From Cupriavidus pauculus (GTDB lineage: Bacteria > Pseudomonadota > Gammaproteobacteria > Burkholderiales > Burkholderiaceae), in contig NZ_PJRP01000008.1 in assembly GCF_002858765.1 (NCBI RefSeq), positions 186,001 through 250,000 of the forward strand: DNA of 64,000 nt, read 5' to 3'. The translations under genes were made by a program, and so were the position numbers. The notes beneath the pieces were generated by a model, which saw only the letters and a program-made list of their open reading frames with translations, had not been told where the DNA came from and made no database searches. This document shows, piece after piece, positions 1-7,564 of this stretch; positions within the stretch are counted from its first letter, which is position 1; each line of letters begins with the position of its first letter.

Positions 1-609
1 GTGCGCGCGCACGAGAAGGTGTCTGTCACGCGCGTGAACCCCGGCCACGTGGTGCCGCGCGATACCACGCACCTGTCGGTCGTGGACGGCGACGGCAACT
101 GCGTGTCGCTGACGCATTCGCTGGCCATGCCATCCGGCGCCATCACGCCCAGCCTGGGCTTCATGTACAACGGGTGCATGGGCGTCTTCGATCCCCGCCC
201 GGGCCGCGCCGGCAGCATCGCACCGGGCAAGCGTCGTTTCACGTCGTCGTGCCCCACTATCGTGTTCCGCGACAACCAGCCGGAGATCGTGCTCGGCGCG
301 CCGGGCGGCACGCAGATCGCCATGGGCGTGCTGCAGGTCATCCTGAATGCGGTGGACCATGGCATGCCGATCCAGGACGCCGTGTCGGCCCCGCGTTTCT
401 CGTCGACCAGCAATGCCATCGACGTCTGCAACCGCATCCCGCGCGCGGTCTGCCGGCAGCTCGAACAGCAGGGCTACGAGGTGATCCGCAATCCGTACAA
501 CTACACGATCGGATGGGTGCATGCGGTACATATCGACGGCACCGCGCTGCGCGGTGGCGCGGACCCCGGGCGCGATGGCGTCGCGTACTCGACCGACTCA
601 CTGATGTAA
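1..609 (+). CDS. ggt: Gamma-glutamyltransferase, C-terminal part (5' end outside window)
   Basis: This is the small-subunit end of a gamma-glutamyltranspeptidase, an Ntn hydrolase that cleaves glutathione and other gamma-glutamyl compounds, usually in the periplasm. The motif DTTHLSVVD near visible residue 21 matches the autocleavage site; the first Thr of TTH is the expected nucleophile at the new N terminus of the small subunit. The small-subunit signature follows (IAPGKRRFTSSCPTIVF, then GAPGGTQI). About 180 residues follow the nucleophile, close to the family's small subunit. The frame is open to base 1, so the in-frame GTG there is probably not the start and the large subunit lies to the left. 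The family is clear; the physiological substrate is not. Confidence 0.9.
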   Translation: MRAHEKVSVTRVNPGHVVPRDTTHLSVVDGDGNCVSLTHSLAMPSGAITPSLGFMYNGCMGVFDPRPGRAGSIAPGKRRFTSSCPTIVFRDNQPEIVLGAPGGTQIAMGVLQVILNAVDHGMPIQDAVSAPRFSSTSNAIDVCNRIPRAVCRQLEQQGYEVIRNPYNYTIGWVHAVHIDGTALRGGADPGRDGVAYSTDSLM

Positions 610-668
610 CGGAACCGCGCGGCACCGAGCGGCACCACGCCGGCCGCCCTGCGGCCGGCGCCACCAGA

Positions 669-2465
669 TCAATCGCCGCGCCTTGCCAGCACTGCGTCGC
701 GCGGCCCGGCATCGACCACCCGGCCGGCTTCTACCACGACGATGGTGTCGAATCGCGCCAGCAGGCTTGGCCGATGGACCGAAGCGACGATGCAGGCCGA
801 CGGGAAGGCCGCGAACATGCGGTCGAACACGCGGCCTTCGGCCTGCGGATCGAGCGCACTGGTCGGTTCGTCGAGCAGCAACAGCGAACTGCCCTGCGCC
901 GCCAGCGCCCCGCGCGCCAGGGCCAGCCGCTGCCGCTGGCCGCCGGACAGATTGGCACCACGCTCGCTGAGCGGGCTGGCCAGCCCATCGGGCATGCGCT
1001 GCAGCACCTCGTCGAACACGCCCGTATGCACGGCCGCCTGCAGCGCCGCCGCATCGGCCGGCTCGCCGAAGGTCAGGTTCTCTTGCACGCTGGCCTCGAA
1101 CACCTCGGCCTCCTGCGGAATCAGCGTGGCCAGCGCGCGCAGTTCGATCCAGTCCTCGGCCATGCCGTCGCGGCGCAGTTCGCCGTGCTGCGGGCGATAG
1201 AGGCCTGCCAGCGCGCGCAGCAGCGTGCTCTTGCCGCCGCCACTGGGGCCGATCAGCGCAATCCGCGCACCGCGCCGCAGTTGCAGATCGATACCGTGCA
1301 GCCCCCCGCGCGCATCGTCGGCGTAGCGCCAGGTGGCGCCGCGCAGTTCCAGCGTCTGCCAGGGGGCATCGGGTATCACGGCAGGCACCGCCGCGTCCGG
1401 GTCGCCGGGCGTCGCCCAGATTGGCTCGGCGCTGCCGTAGTCCGTATGCATGCGCGCGAAGCTCTGGAAGTTGGACGCCATCGCACCAACCACCGTCGCG
1501 GCCTGCTGCGCATACTGGTAGATCATGAAGACCGTGCCCAGCAGCACCGCCTGGCCGGGCTGCCGCGCCTGCAGCACGTACACCACCACCAGAATCCACG
1601 TCAGCCCCATGCCAAGCAGGTCGACGGCAAACCATTTGCCTTCGTTGACCACCACCGCGCGGCGCAGCGGTGCCATCACGGCCGCCATGCGATGGTCCAG
1701 CAGCTTGCGCGACGCGACCTGCAGCCGCAGCCCGATCACCGTGCCGGCGTTGCCGACAAAATCCAGCAACGCGGCGGCATAGCGACGCTCCGCGTCATTC
1801 TCGGCACGCGCCAGTTGCATCAGGGTACGGTCGAAACGCAGGATGATCAGCGCGACCACCACATAGCCGGTCACGGCGATCACGCCACTCGTGCGCGACA
1901 GCAGCGCCAGCGCGACGATCGGCCCCACGAAGTTGAACGCGCTTTGCAGGTAGCCAAACTGGTTCTGGGCGAAGTCCGACAGCGCGCGGCTGGACTGCAC
2001 CACACGGTGCTGCAGTTCGCCCGAGTGCCGGCCGTCGCGCCAGTCCAGCGGCGCGGACGCAATGCGCGCGTAGAGCTGGTCGGACAGGCGCTCGCGCACC
2101 CGCACGCCCACGTTGCGCTCCAGCACCCGGCCCGGGCCGTGCAGCAGCCACGACAACAGATAGATGCCGATCAGATAGACGATCCAGCGGCCGGCCACTT
2201 CCATCTGTCCCTGCTGCAGCGCATTGATGGCCTGCGCGGCCAGCCAGGGCATGGTCAGCCGCAGCAGCTGCGCGGCCGACAACAGGCCGGCGGCGCCGAG
2301 CATCTGGGTCCGCACCCCATGGGCGTGCTGCCAGAGCGCGCGATAGAGGTCGCGTGCCGCGCTGCCGAGGCCGATGGCGGGCGGACGCGTGGGCCTGTCG
2401 GGTGAGTCGGGCTTGCCGGGCGAGTCGGAAGCATCGGGCGAGGCGGACATATCGGGCACCGTCAT
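669..2465 (-). CDS. ABC transporter, fused permease and ATPase
   Basis: A 598-residue half-transporter with an N-terminal six-helix membrane domain and a C-terminal ATPase. The ATPase has Walker A GPSGGGKST (about residue 406), signature LSGGQRQRLALARG (about 505), Walker B LLLLDEPTSALD (about 530) and a switch His in ASVHRPS. This is the exporter architecture, normally working as a dimer in the inner membrane; the cargo cannot be read from the sequence. I chose the ATG at 2465 because AGGAGAG lies about 8 bases upstream; a longer frame to 2663 lacks a Shine-Dalgarno site and would overlap the divergent small gene. The first 30 residues are rich in Pro, Ser and Asp and look unstructured. It is convergent with the preceding gamma-glutamyltransferase gene. 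Confidence 0.88.
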   Translation of the reverse strand: MTVPDMSASPDASDSPGKPDSPDRPTRPPAIGLGSAARDLYRALWQHAHGVRTQMLGAAGLLSAAQLLRLTMPWLAAQAINALQQGQMEVAGRWIVYLIGIYLLSWLLHGPGRVLERNVGVRVRERLSDQLYARIASAPLDWRDGRHSGELQHRVVQSSRALSDFAQNQFGYLQSAFNFVGPIVALALLSRTSGVIAVTGYVVVALIILRFDRTLMQLARAENDAERRYAAALLDFVGNAGTVIGLRLQVASRKLLDHRMAAVMAPLRRAVVVNEGKWFAVDLLGMGLTWILVVVYVLQARQPGQAVLLGTVFMIYQYAQQAATVVGAMASNFQSFARMHTDYGSAEPIWATPGDPDAAVPAVIPDAPWQTLELRGATWRYADDARGGLHGIDLQLRRGARIALIGPSGGGKSTLLRALAGLYRPQHGELRRDGMAEDWIELRALATLIPQEAEVFEASVQENLTFGEPADAAALQAAVHTGVFDEVLQRMPDGLASPLSERGANLSGGQRQRLALARGALAAQGSSLLLLDEPTSALDPQAEGRVFDRMFAAFPSACIVASVHRPSLLARFDTIVVVEAGRVVDAGPRDAVLARRGD

Positions 2466-2661
2466 GCGGTCATCTCTCCTGTGCCGGGGCGCGCGGTCCA
2501 TCGCCGGTGAGCATCGGGGCGCGCGAAGCTTGCTATTGTGCCAAGCCCGCCGGCCCCTGTGCAGCGTCATCGCCAACATCGTGGCCGCCCGCGCATGGCA
2601 CGCATCCTGCACACCACAACGCTGTCGGCCCACCGGGCCCCGGACTTCGAGGAGGACACCC

Positions 2662-2799
2662 ATGCAGCAAGGCGACGTGCAGGACCGCGAAGAAAAGATG
2701 CAGAAACTGCGTGGAAACCGCCGCTATACGTGGACGCACCCGATTTTCCTGATCGCCATCGCGCTGATTGTGGTGGGCTACGCGGCCACCTTCTGGTAG
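2662..2799 (+). CDS. 45-residue single-span membrane peptide
   Basis: A small gene with a strong Shine-Dalgarno site (GAGGAGGA, about 6 bases before the ATG). The product has a charged N-terminal half (residues 1-22, many Glu, Lys, Arg), then one hydrophobic segment (about 28-43, IFLIAIALIVVGYAATF) ending in Trp. It probably sits in the inner membrane with its basic N terminus inside. It is divergent from the ABC transporter, with about 200 bases between the starts. I do not recognise the family. The good ribosome site and clear topology make it likely to be real. Confidence 0.65.
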   Translation: MQQGDVQDREEKMQKLRGNRRYTWTHPIFLIAIALIVVGYAATFW

Positions 2800-2921
2800 C
2801 CGCTGCCGGGCCCCGACACGCCCGGCAGGATTCGGGAGGGCCGTGTAACGATTACCGGCGGCACGGCGTAAAAAAGCCGGAGACAGGTGAACTGACCCCA
2901 GAAAGTTGGACAGTTGATTTG

Positions 2922-3758
2922 CTAGGCTAGAGAGGGCTGAGTCCTGTACTTCACGGGACTCAGCCCTTTAAGTTTGAGCTTGATGCGGTCGTGATTGTAA
3001 TAGTGAATGTATTGGCGCAGGCCTTGCTGTAGCTCCTCGACGCTGGCGAACTTGTTCAGGTAGAAGAACTCGGACTTCAGGGTGCCGAAGAAGCTTTCCA
3101 TGGTGGCGTTGTCGAGGCAATTGCCCTTGCGGGACATGCTGGGACGGATTCTGCGCTGTTTGAGCATCCGCTGATAGGCCGGCATCTGGTACTGCCAACC
3201 CTGATCGGAATGCAGCAGCGGTCGGTCCTTCGGGCTGAGGCGGCGGAACGCCTTCTTCAGCATATTGCTCACCATCTCGAAGGTGGGCCTACGGGCAGTC
3301 TCGTAGGCGATGATCTCGCCGTTGTACAGGTCCAGCACCGGGGAGAGGTACAGCTTCTCGCCGGCCACGTTGAATTCGGTCACGTCGGTTACCCACTTCC
3401 GATTCGGACGCCTGGCCTGGAATTGCCGTTGCAGAACATTGGGTGCGACACGGCCTACCGTGCCCTTGTAGGAGCGGTATTTCTTCGGCCGGACCAACGA
3501 CTTCAGTCCCATCTCTCTCATGAGGCGCTGAACCGTCTTGTGGTTGACGATCGTGCCGGTTTGCCGGATTACCGCCGTGATGCGGCGGTAGCCATAACGG
3601 CCCATGTGCCGGGCAAAGAGTTCGCGAATGCGCGCTTTCAGCTCCGTATATTTGTCGTGGGCCTGCAGCACGGCCTGCTGGTAGTAGAACGTGCTGCGCG
3701 CCAGTCCTGCCACCCTCAGCAAGCCGGCCAACGGGTACTGCTGCCTCAGCTCAAGCAC
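2922..3758 (-). CDS. IS3-family transposase OrfB (DDE integrase domain)
   Basis: Catalytic part of the transposase, about 278 residues. An N-terminal HTH_21-type region (about 1-90, with ARSTFYYQ and GRYGYRRIT) leads into an rve/DDE domain. Catalytic residues are seen in WVTDVTEF (first Asp), LLHSDQGWQY (second Asp) and DNATMESFFGTLKSE (Glu), followed by the usual YIHYYNHDRIKLKLKGLSP end. The GTG at 3758 shares one base with the orfA stop (TAGTG), but in this family OrfB is normally made as an OrfAB fusion by -1 frameshifting. The -1 frame is open across the junction. Confidence 0.93.
   Translation of the reverse strand: MLELRQQYPLAGLLRVAGLARSTFYYQQAVLQAHDKYTELKARIRELFARHMGRYGYRRITAVIRQTGTIVNHKTVQRLMREMGLKSLVRPKKYRSYKGTVGRVAPNVLQRQFQARRPNRKWVTDVTEFNVAGEKLYLSPVLDLYNGEIIAYETARRPTFEMVSNMLKKAFRRLSPKDRPLLHSDQGWQYQMPAYQRMLKQRRIRPSMSRKGNCLDNATMESFFGTLKSEFFYLNKFASVEELQQGLRQYIHYYNHDRIKLKLKGLSPVKYRTQPSLA
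2933..2967. other. 12-bp stem hairpin inside the left end of the IS
   Basis: AGGGCTGAGTCC (2933-2944) and GGACTCAGCCCT (2956-2967) are exact reverse complements separated by 11 bases. Read rightward the stem is followed by TT-AAG-TTT, a weak terminator-like tail. It overlaps the last codons of orfB. It may stop outside transcription from entering the element; that role is inferred. Confidence 0.5.
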
Positions 3759-4291
3759 TATTTGCGCTTTTTGGGTTGCGCAGATGTCTTGCTCGCTTGA
3801 ACCAAGGCGTCGAGCTTTTTTAGGTACGCGTTCTCCATGCGCAGGTAGTCCAACTCTTCAAGGAGTTCTTCGCGCGTGCGCGTCAGGTCGCCTGATGACC
3901 GCGATGGCTTTGTCTTGGGAGTCCGTTGTGGCATCTTGCTGGGCCGTCGTCCCCTGGGGCGAGGCGTCAGAGCTTCTAAACCCCCAGCATCATACTGGCG
4001 TTCCCACACGCCAATGGCGCCGCTACCGCGGATGTCGAACAGCGCCGCCACTTCCCGATGCGACAAGCCTTGGCGGCGCATCCGCTCAAGCACGGAGAGC
4101 TTGAACTCTGCGCTGTAGGTCTTGTACCTGCGCTTGAGACTGGCTTGGCCATGCAGCCGATAGGCTGCAACCCACCGCCGCACCGTCCCCTCGTCAATCC
4201 CATAGCGCTTGGCGAGCGCGCCGGCCCCTGCGTGCCCGGTCAGATACTCCTTGATGACCGACAGTCTGAACTGCTCGGTGTACCTATACAT
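3758..4291 (-). CDS. IS3-family transposase OrfA (helix-turn-helix)
   Basis: DNA-binding subunit, about 177 residues from the chosen ATG at 4291. It carries two winged/homeodomain-like helix-turn-helix units (about residues 5-50, with ALAKRYGIDEGTVRRWV, and 55-105, with SHREVAALFDI). A basic linker follows, then a C-terminal leucine-zipper-like helix (EELLEELDYLRMENAYLKKL). The frame ends in CCC-AAA-AAG-CGC-AAA-TAG; the A5 run lets a -1 slip carry ribosomes into orfB. The frame could start at 4318, but that would make the terminal palindrome coding. The GGGG of that palindrome lies just upstream of the 4291 start and may be its ribosome site. Confidence 0.9.
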   Translation of the reverse strand: MYRYTEQFRLSVIKEYLTGHAGAGALAKRYGIDEGTVRRWVAAYRLHGQASLKRRYKTYSAEFKLSVLERMRRQGLSHREVAALFDIRGSGAIGVWERQYDAGGLEALTPRPRGRRPSKMPQRTPKTKPSRSSGDLTRTREELLEELDYLRMENAYLKKLDALVQASKTSAQPKKRK

Positions 4292-4296
4292 GAAAA

Positions 4297-4329
4297 CACC
4301 CCAAAAGTTGGTGTCCAACTTTTGGGGTG
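4297..4329. promoter_or_regulatory. 15-bp perfect inverted repeat over the orfA ribosome-binding site
   Basis: CACCCCAAAAGTTGG (4297-4311) and CCAACTTTTGGGGTG (4315-4329) are exact reverse complements with loop TGT. The only Shine-Dalgarno-like run before the orfA ATG (4291) lies in the inner arm. RNA read in from outside would fold this hairpin and hide it, while RNA started inside the element would lack the outer arm. Confidence 0.55.
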
Positions 4330-4376
4330 CAGTTCAAGGCTCCGGCTTTCTTCTGACTCGCTACGCCGGCCCGGGA

Positions 4377-6002
4377 TCAGGCAAGCGCGGGCACGCCACC
4401 GTGGCGGAAGCCGAAGGCTTCGCCGCTGCGCGACGCGGCCCGCCCGTCAGACAACTTGAACACAGCCACCGACGACAGCAGGCTGCGGCTCTGTTCGTCA
4501 AGAGCCGTCGCGGCGGCCGCCGCTTCTTCAACCAGCGCCGCGTTCTGCTGGGTCACGTCGTCGATCTGCGTCACCGCCGCGTTCACCTGCTCGATGCCGC
4601 TGGTCTGTTCCGTCGACGCCGCCGAGATGTCGGCCACCAGCTGCGACACCTGCCGCACGGCTTCCACGATCTCGTGCATGGTCTGGCCGGCGTTGTCGAC
4701 CAGCGTGGAACCTTCCTGCACCTTGCTGACCGATCCTTCGATCAGCTCCTTGATCTCCTTGGCCGCCGCGGCGCTGCGCTGGGCCAGCGTGCGCACCTCG
4801 CCGGCCACCACGGCAAAGCCGCGTCCCTGCTCGCCGGCACGGGCCGCTTCCACGGCAGCGTTCAGCGCCAGGATGTTGGTCTGGAACGCAATGCCTTCGA
4901 TCACGCCGATGATGTCGACGATGCGACCGGAGCGCTTCGAGATATCGCCCATGGTGCTGACCACATTGCCCACCACCTGGCCACCCTTCTCGGCCAGCGA
5001 CGACGCGCTTTGCGCCAGCTTGTCGGCATGACCGGCATTGTCGGCGTTCTGCCTGACCGTGACAGCCAGTTCCTCGATGCTCGCGGCGGTCTGTTCCAGC
5101 GCCGAAGCCTGCTCCTCGGTGCGCTGCGACAGGTCGACGTTGCCTTGCGCGATCTGCCCCGAAGCGGTAGCCACCGCCTCGCTCGACGCCTTGATGTGGT
5201 GAACGATATCGGCCAGCGTCAGGCGCATGCGATTCATCGCGTGCAGCATGCTGGACGTATCGCCCGGCTTCAGCACGACTTCCAGCGCCAGGTTGCCGGC
5301 CGCCACTTCGCCGGCCACCTGCGCCGCGTAGGCCGGCTCGCCGCCCAGCTGGCGCACCAGCCCGCGTGCCAGTACCAGCGCAAGCGCCACCACCAGTACC
5401 GCCATCGTCAGCAGCGCGCCAATCATCAGGTTGCGTGCCGACGCAAAGACCTGCTCCACATGCTTGCCGCTGGCTTCCGACCCGGTCACGTTGAGCTTGA
5501 CGGCCTGGTCGATGCTGGCTTCCAGCTGGCTGCGCACCTGGAACGATTCGCCGCGCAGCATGGCCACCGCACCCTGGCGGTCGCCGCCGCGCGACAGCGC
5601 CAGCAACTTGTCGTGGACGGCCAGGTACTGCGCCATGAGCGCCGTCATCTCACGATACGTGAGCCGTTCGGCTTCCGTCGCAAGCAGGCTGGCAAAGGTT
5701 TTCTCGGCGTCGCGGAAGGCATCGAGCTGCTTGCCCATCAGGGCCTCGTATCGGCGGAATTCCTCGTCCGAGGCCGACAGCACGTGCTGCAACTCCGACG
5801 TGCGATACGCGTTCAAGTGGCTCTTCATCTCAAGGGAATGACGCACCGACGGCATCCAGTTGTCCTTGATATCCCGCGCGGCATCGCCGACACGGCCCAA
5901 CTCGAACAGCGCGAAACCGCCCATTCCGCATGTCATCGCAAGCACGACCGCAAAGGCCGACATGATGCGCTGGAAGACGGTCATTCGTTGAAAAAGTTGC
6001 AT
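4377..6002 (-). CDS. Methyl-accepting chemotaxis protein 1
   Basis: A 541-residue inner-membrane chemoreceptor. A short cytoplasmic start leads to TM1 (about 12-33), a periplasmic helical sensor of roughly 155 residues, TM2 (about 188-212), a HAMP region and a long coiled coil. The highly conserved hairpin tip ([20 protein letters not shown], then [21 protein letters not shown]) lies at about 366-410 and binds CheW/CheA. The sensor resembles a four-helix bundle; no ligand can be assigned. There is no C-terminal CheR/CheB-tethering pentapeptide. ATG 6002 has GGGAGG about 9 bases upstream and replaces a longer frame with no such site. Its terminator is interrupted by the IS, so transcription may continue into the element. 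Confidence 0.93.
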   Translation of the reverse strand: MQLFQRMTVFQRIMSAFAVVLAMTCGMGGFALFELGRVGDAARDIKDNWMPSVRHSLEMKSHLNAYRTSELQHVLSASDEEFRRYEALMGKQLDAFRDAEKTFASLLATEAERLTYREMTALMAQYLAVHDKLLALSRGGDRQGAVAMLRGESFQVRSQLEASIDQAVKLNVTGSEASGKHVEQVFASARNLMIGALLTMAVLVVALALVLARGLVRQLGGEPAYAAQVAGEVAAGNLALEVVLKPGDTSSMLHAMNRMRLTLADIVHHIKASSEAVATASGQIAQGNVDLSQRTEEQASALEQTAASIEELAVTVRQNADNAGHADKLAQSASSLAEKGGQVVGNVVSTMGDISKRSGRIVDIIGVIEGIAFQTNILALNAAVEAARAGEQGRGFAVVAGEVRTLAQRSAAAAKEIKELIEGSVSKVQEGSTLVDNAGQTMHEIVEAVRQVSQLVADISAASTEQTSGIEQVNAAVTQIDDVTQQNAALVEEAAAAATALDEQSRSLLSSVAVFKLSDGRAASRSGEAFGFRHGGVPALA

Positions 6003-6101
6003 TGGCGTTACCTCCCGGTATCTGGATTTATTGGCTGGGCATGATGTGTTGTCCGCGAAGTTTCCCGTTCGGGCCGTATCCTCGACCTCTCCAGTCATCG
6101 G

Positions 6102-6129
6102 CTAACGGTGGTTTGTTGACTCAACTAAA
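6102..6129 (-). promoter_or_regulatory. Candidate sigma28 promoter for chemoreceptor 1
   Basis: Read leftward: TTTAGTTG (6129-6122), 12-base spacer, ACCGTTAG (6109-6102), about 100 bases before the ATG. The flagellar sigma28 consensus is TAAAGTTT-N11-GCCGATAA. The match is partial, but the same ACCGTTAG/GCCGTTAG core and spacing recur before chemoreceptor 3. GCCGATGA also occurs at 6102-6095 as an alternative -10. The rest of the gap 6003-6324 shows no further gene. Confidence 0.4.
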
Positions 6130-6324
6130 CGGTCAATTGGTCAGATTCACGCCCTTCCGAAGTGGGGAGGTCGGGCAGGCGATGCCTGCCGCGCGTGCCG
6201 ATTACGCCGCCACGGGCAGCAATATGGCGTAACACGGCGACATGTTTCCGCTAGCGAATTCCGGCCCGGTCCGGCCTATAGTTCGCAGCGTCGCCGCACT
6301 CGGCAGTACCAGGCAGGAAGCGCC

Positions 6325-6591
6325 ATGTTCAGCTTTGTCTATGGACCGGACAACGTCTACGCCCGTCTCGGCTTTGTCGACGCCGAAGACATCCCGCGCA
6401 AGGCCGCGATCGTGATGGATCTGGCGCGGGGGCTGCAGGCGGCCCGGGTGACGCTGGCGGACGCCGCAGCGCTGCTGCGCCTGCCGCAGTCTGACCTGGC
6501 CATGCTCCTGGCCGGCAAGTTCCAGCATTTCCGGCTGGACGAGTTGTGCCAATGGCGCGAACGCGTGCGCAGGCTGCGCATCAAGGCGTGA
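6325..6591 (+). CDS. Small helix-turn-helix protein (HigA/XRE-like)
   Basis: An 88-residue protein with AGGAAG before the ATG. Residues about 35-80 form an XRE-type helix-turn-helix (LQAARVTLADAAALLRLPQ, then DLAMLLAGKFQHFRLDEL), like the antitoxin/regulator group that includes HigA-type proteins. No toxin partner is adjacent: the upstream gene is a divergent chemoreceptor and the downstream gene is a convergent response regulator. I therefore call it an orphan DNA-binding protein; its target is unknown. Confidence 0.72.
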   Translation: MFSFVYGPDNVYARLGFVDAEDIPRKAAIVMDLARGLQAARVTLADAAALLRLPQSDLAMLLAGKFQHFRLDELCQWRERVRRLRIKA

Positions 6592-6628
6592 GGATGGCGA
6601 TCTCCTCGACTTGGGTGCCCCGCCGGCT

Positions 6629-7564
6629 TCAGCCGTTGCCGGCAGATTGCCCCAGGCGTCGCTGCGACGCCGCCACGGCTGCGGTGCGTGTTTCCACACC
6701 GAGCTTTTCGTAGATGTGTTCCAGGTGCTTGTTGACGGTGCGCGGGCTCATGCCCAGTATCTCCGCAACATCGCGATTGGTCTTGCCGCGCGCCACCCAG
6801 GCCATGACCTCGGCCTCGCGTGCAGTGAGCACGGGCCCGGCGCCGGCCGGGGCGTCGGCATCGGCCCCCTCGCCGGCCAACGTAGGCGCGCCCAGTTCGA
6901 CCACCATCCAGTCCGATGCATCCCCGGTCAAGCGGCGCAGCGACATGCCATCCAGCGTGACATGCGCCGCAAGCCTGAGCCGCTGCAGCGCGTCGTGCAG
7001 CGCTGACGGCAAGCCACCGCCCGGCACCGGGGCCGGCCACCCCCGGTCAAGCCACACCTGCGTGGCGCTGGCGTTGCTCCACAGCCAGCGGCCATCGAGT
7101 CCCGCCGCAAACATCGGCACCGTGCTGCCCAGCACGGCGTCACGCGCGCTGCGGGCCAGCCGCGCCTTGCTGGCGTGGGACCGCACCCGCGCGACGACCT
7201 CGGCAATGGCCACGGGCTTGGTGACATAGTCGCAGGCCCCCACCTCGAAGCCCCGCACGATATGCCCCGTATCGCCCAGCCCGGTCATGAAAATGACCGG
7301 CAGGTCGGCGTGGCGGTCCATCAGCGCCTGGCAGGTGGCGAAGCCGTCCATGCCGGGCATGTCGACGTCGAGCAATACGGCATCGGGCGCGAAGAACGCC
7401 AGCGCATCGAGCGCGGCGTTGCCGCTTGACGCGGCATGCACGAGCATGGCCTCGTCGCCCAGCGCACGGGTCAGCATGCCGCGCGCGTCGGGGCTGTCGT
7501 CCACCACCAGCACACGTGTTTCCATGGCGTCAGCCAGACGCCGGATATCAGGATCGGGTTGCAT
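6629..7564 (-). CDS. Response regulator, receiver plus LuxR-type HTH
   Basis: A 311-residue regulator. The receiver domain (about 14-130) has the acidic pair in VVDDS, phospho-acceptor Asp in AVLLDVDMPGMDG, Thr in FMTGLGD and Lys in YVTKPV. A middle region (about 140-235) resembles a worn PAS fold. The LuxR/NarL helix-turn-helix lies at about 245-300 (TAREAEVMAWVARGKTNRDV, then SPRTVNKHLEHIYEKLGV). ATG 7564 has GAGG about 8 bases upstream and overlaps the end of the sensor kinase gene by 17 bases, implying translational coupling. It is the obvious partner of that kinase and the likely activator of the amide-use genes beyond it. Confidence 0.92.
   Translation of the reverse strand: MQPDPDIRRLADAMETRVLVVDDSPDARGMLTRALGDEAMLVHAASSGNAALDALAFFAPDAVLLDVDMPGMDGFATCQALMDRHADLPVIFMTGLGDTGHIVRGFEVGACDYVTKPVAIAEVVARVRSHASKARLARSARDAVLGSTVPMFAAGLDGRWLWSNASATQVWLDRGWPAPVPGGGLPSALHDALQRLRLAAHVTLDGMSLRRLTGDASDWMVVELGAPTLAGEGADADAPAGAGPVLTAREAEVMAWVARGKTNRDVAEILGMSPRTVNKHLEHIYEKLGVETRTAAVAASQRRLGQSAGNG

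Larger units (their letters stand above)
2888..4336 (-). mobile_element. Complete IS3-family element, IS150-like group
   Basis: A 1,449-bp insertion sequence with two overlapping transposase frames read leftward. The ends are imperfect inverted repeats: left TGAACTG-ACCCCAGAAAGTTGGACA, and on the complementary strand at right TGAACTGCACCCCAAAAGTTGGACA. Direct copies of AGG flank it at 2885-2887 and 4337-4339, a 3-bp target duplication typical of IS3-family transposition. Both frames look intact and the duplication is perfect, so the insertion may be recent and the element active. The long orfA and the KWVTDVTEFN region of OrfB point to the IS150 group; the exact IS name needs a database comparison. 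Confidence 0.93.
2870..4349 (-). terminator. Rho-independent terminator split by the insertion sequence
   Basis: Left of the element, 2873-2882 reads AAAGCCGGAG, preceded by an A-run (2870-2875); right of it, 4340-4349 reads CTCCGGCTTT. With the element and one copy of the AGG duplication removed, these form a perfect 10-bp stem with loop ACAGG. Read leftward, the stem ends in six T residues, the form expected for the terminator of the leftward chemoreceptor gene ending at 4377. The A/T-rich base of the stem may also let it work rightward. The two arms are now 1,457 bases apart. Confidence 0.75.

Noticed and set aside
174..2405. A 743-codon + strand frame across the ABC transporter
   Set aside because: It overlaps the real gamma-glutamyltransferase end and the ABC gene in the wrong frame and strand; translation lacks any recognisable fold.
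6325..6591. The small HTH protein as antitoxin of a toxin-antitoxin pair
   Set aside because: No toxin-sized gene lies beside it in the same direction; flanking genes are a chemoreceptor and a response regulator.
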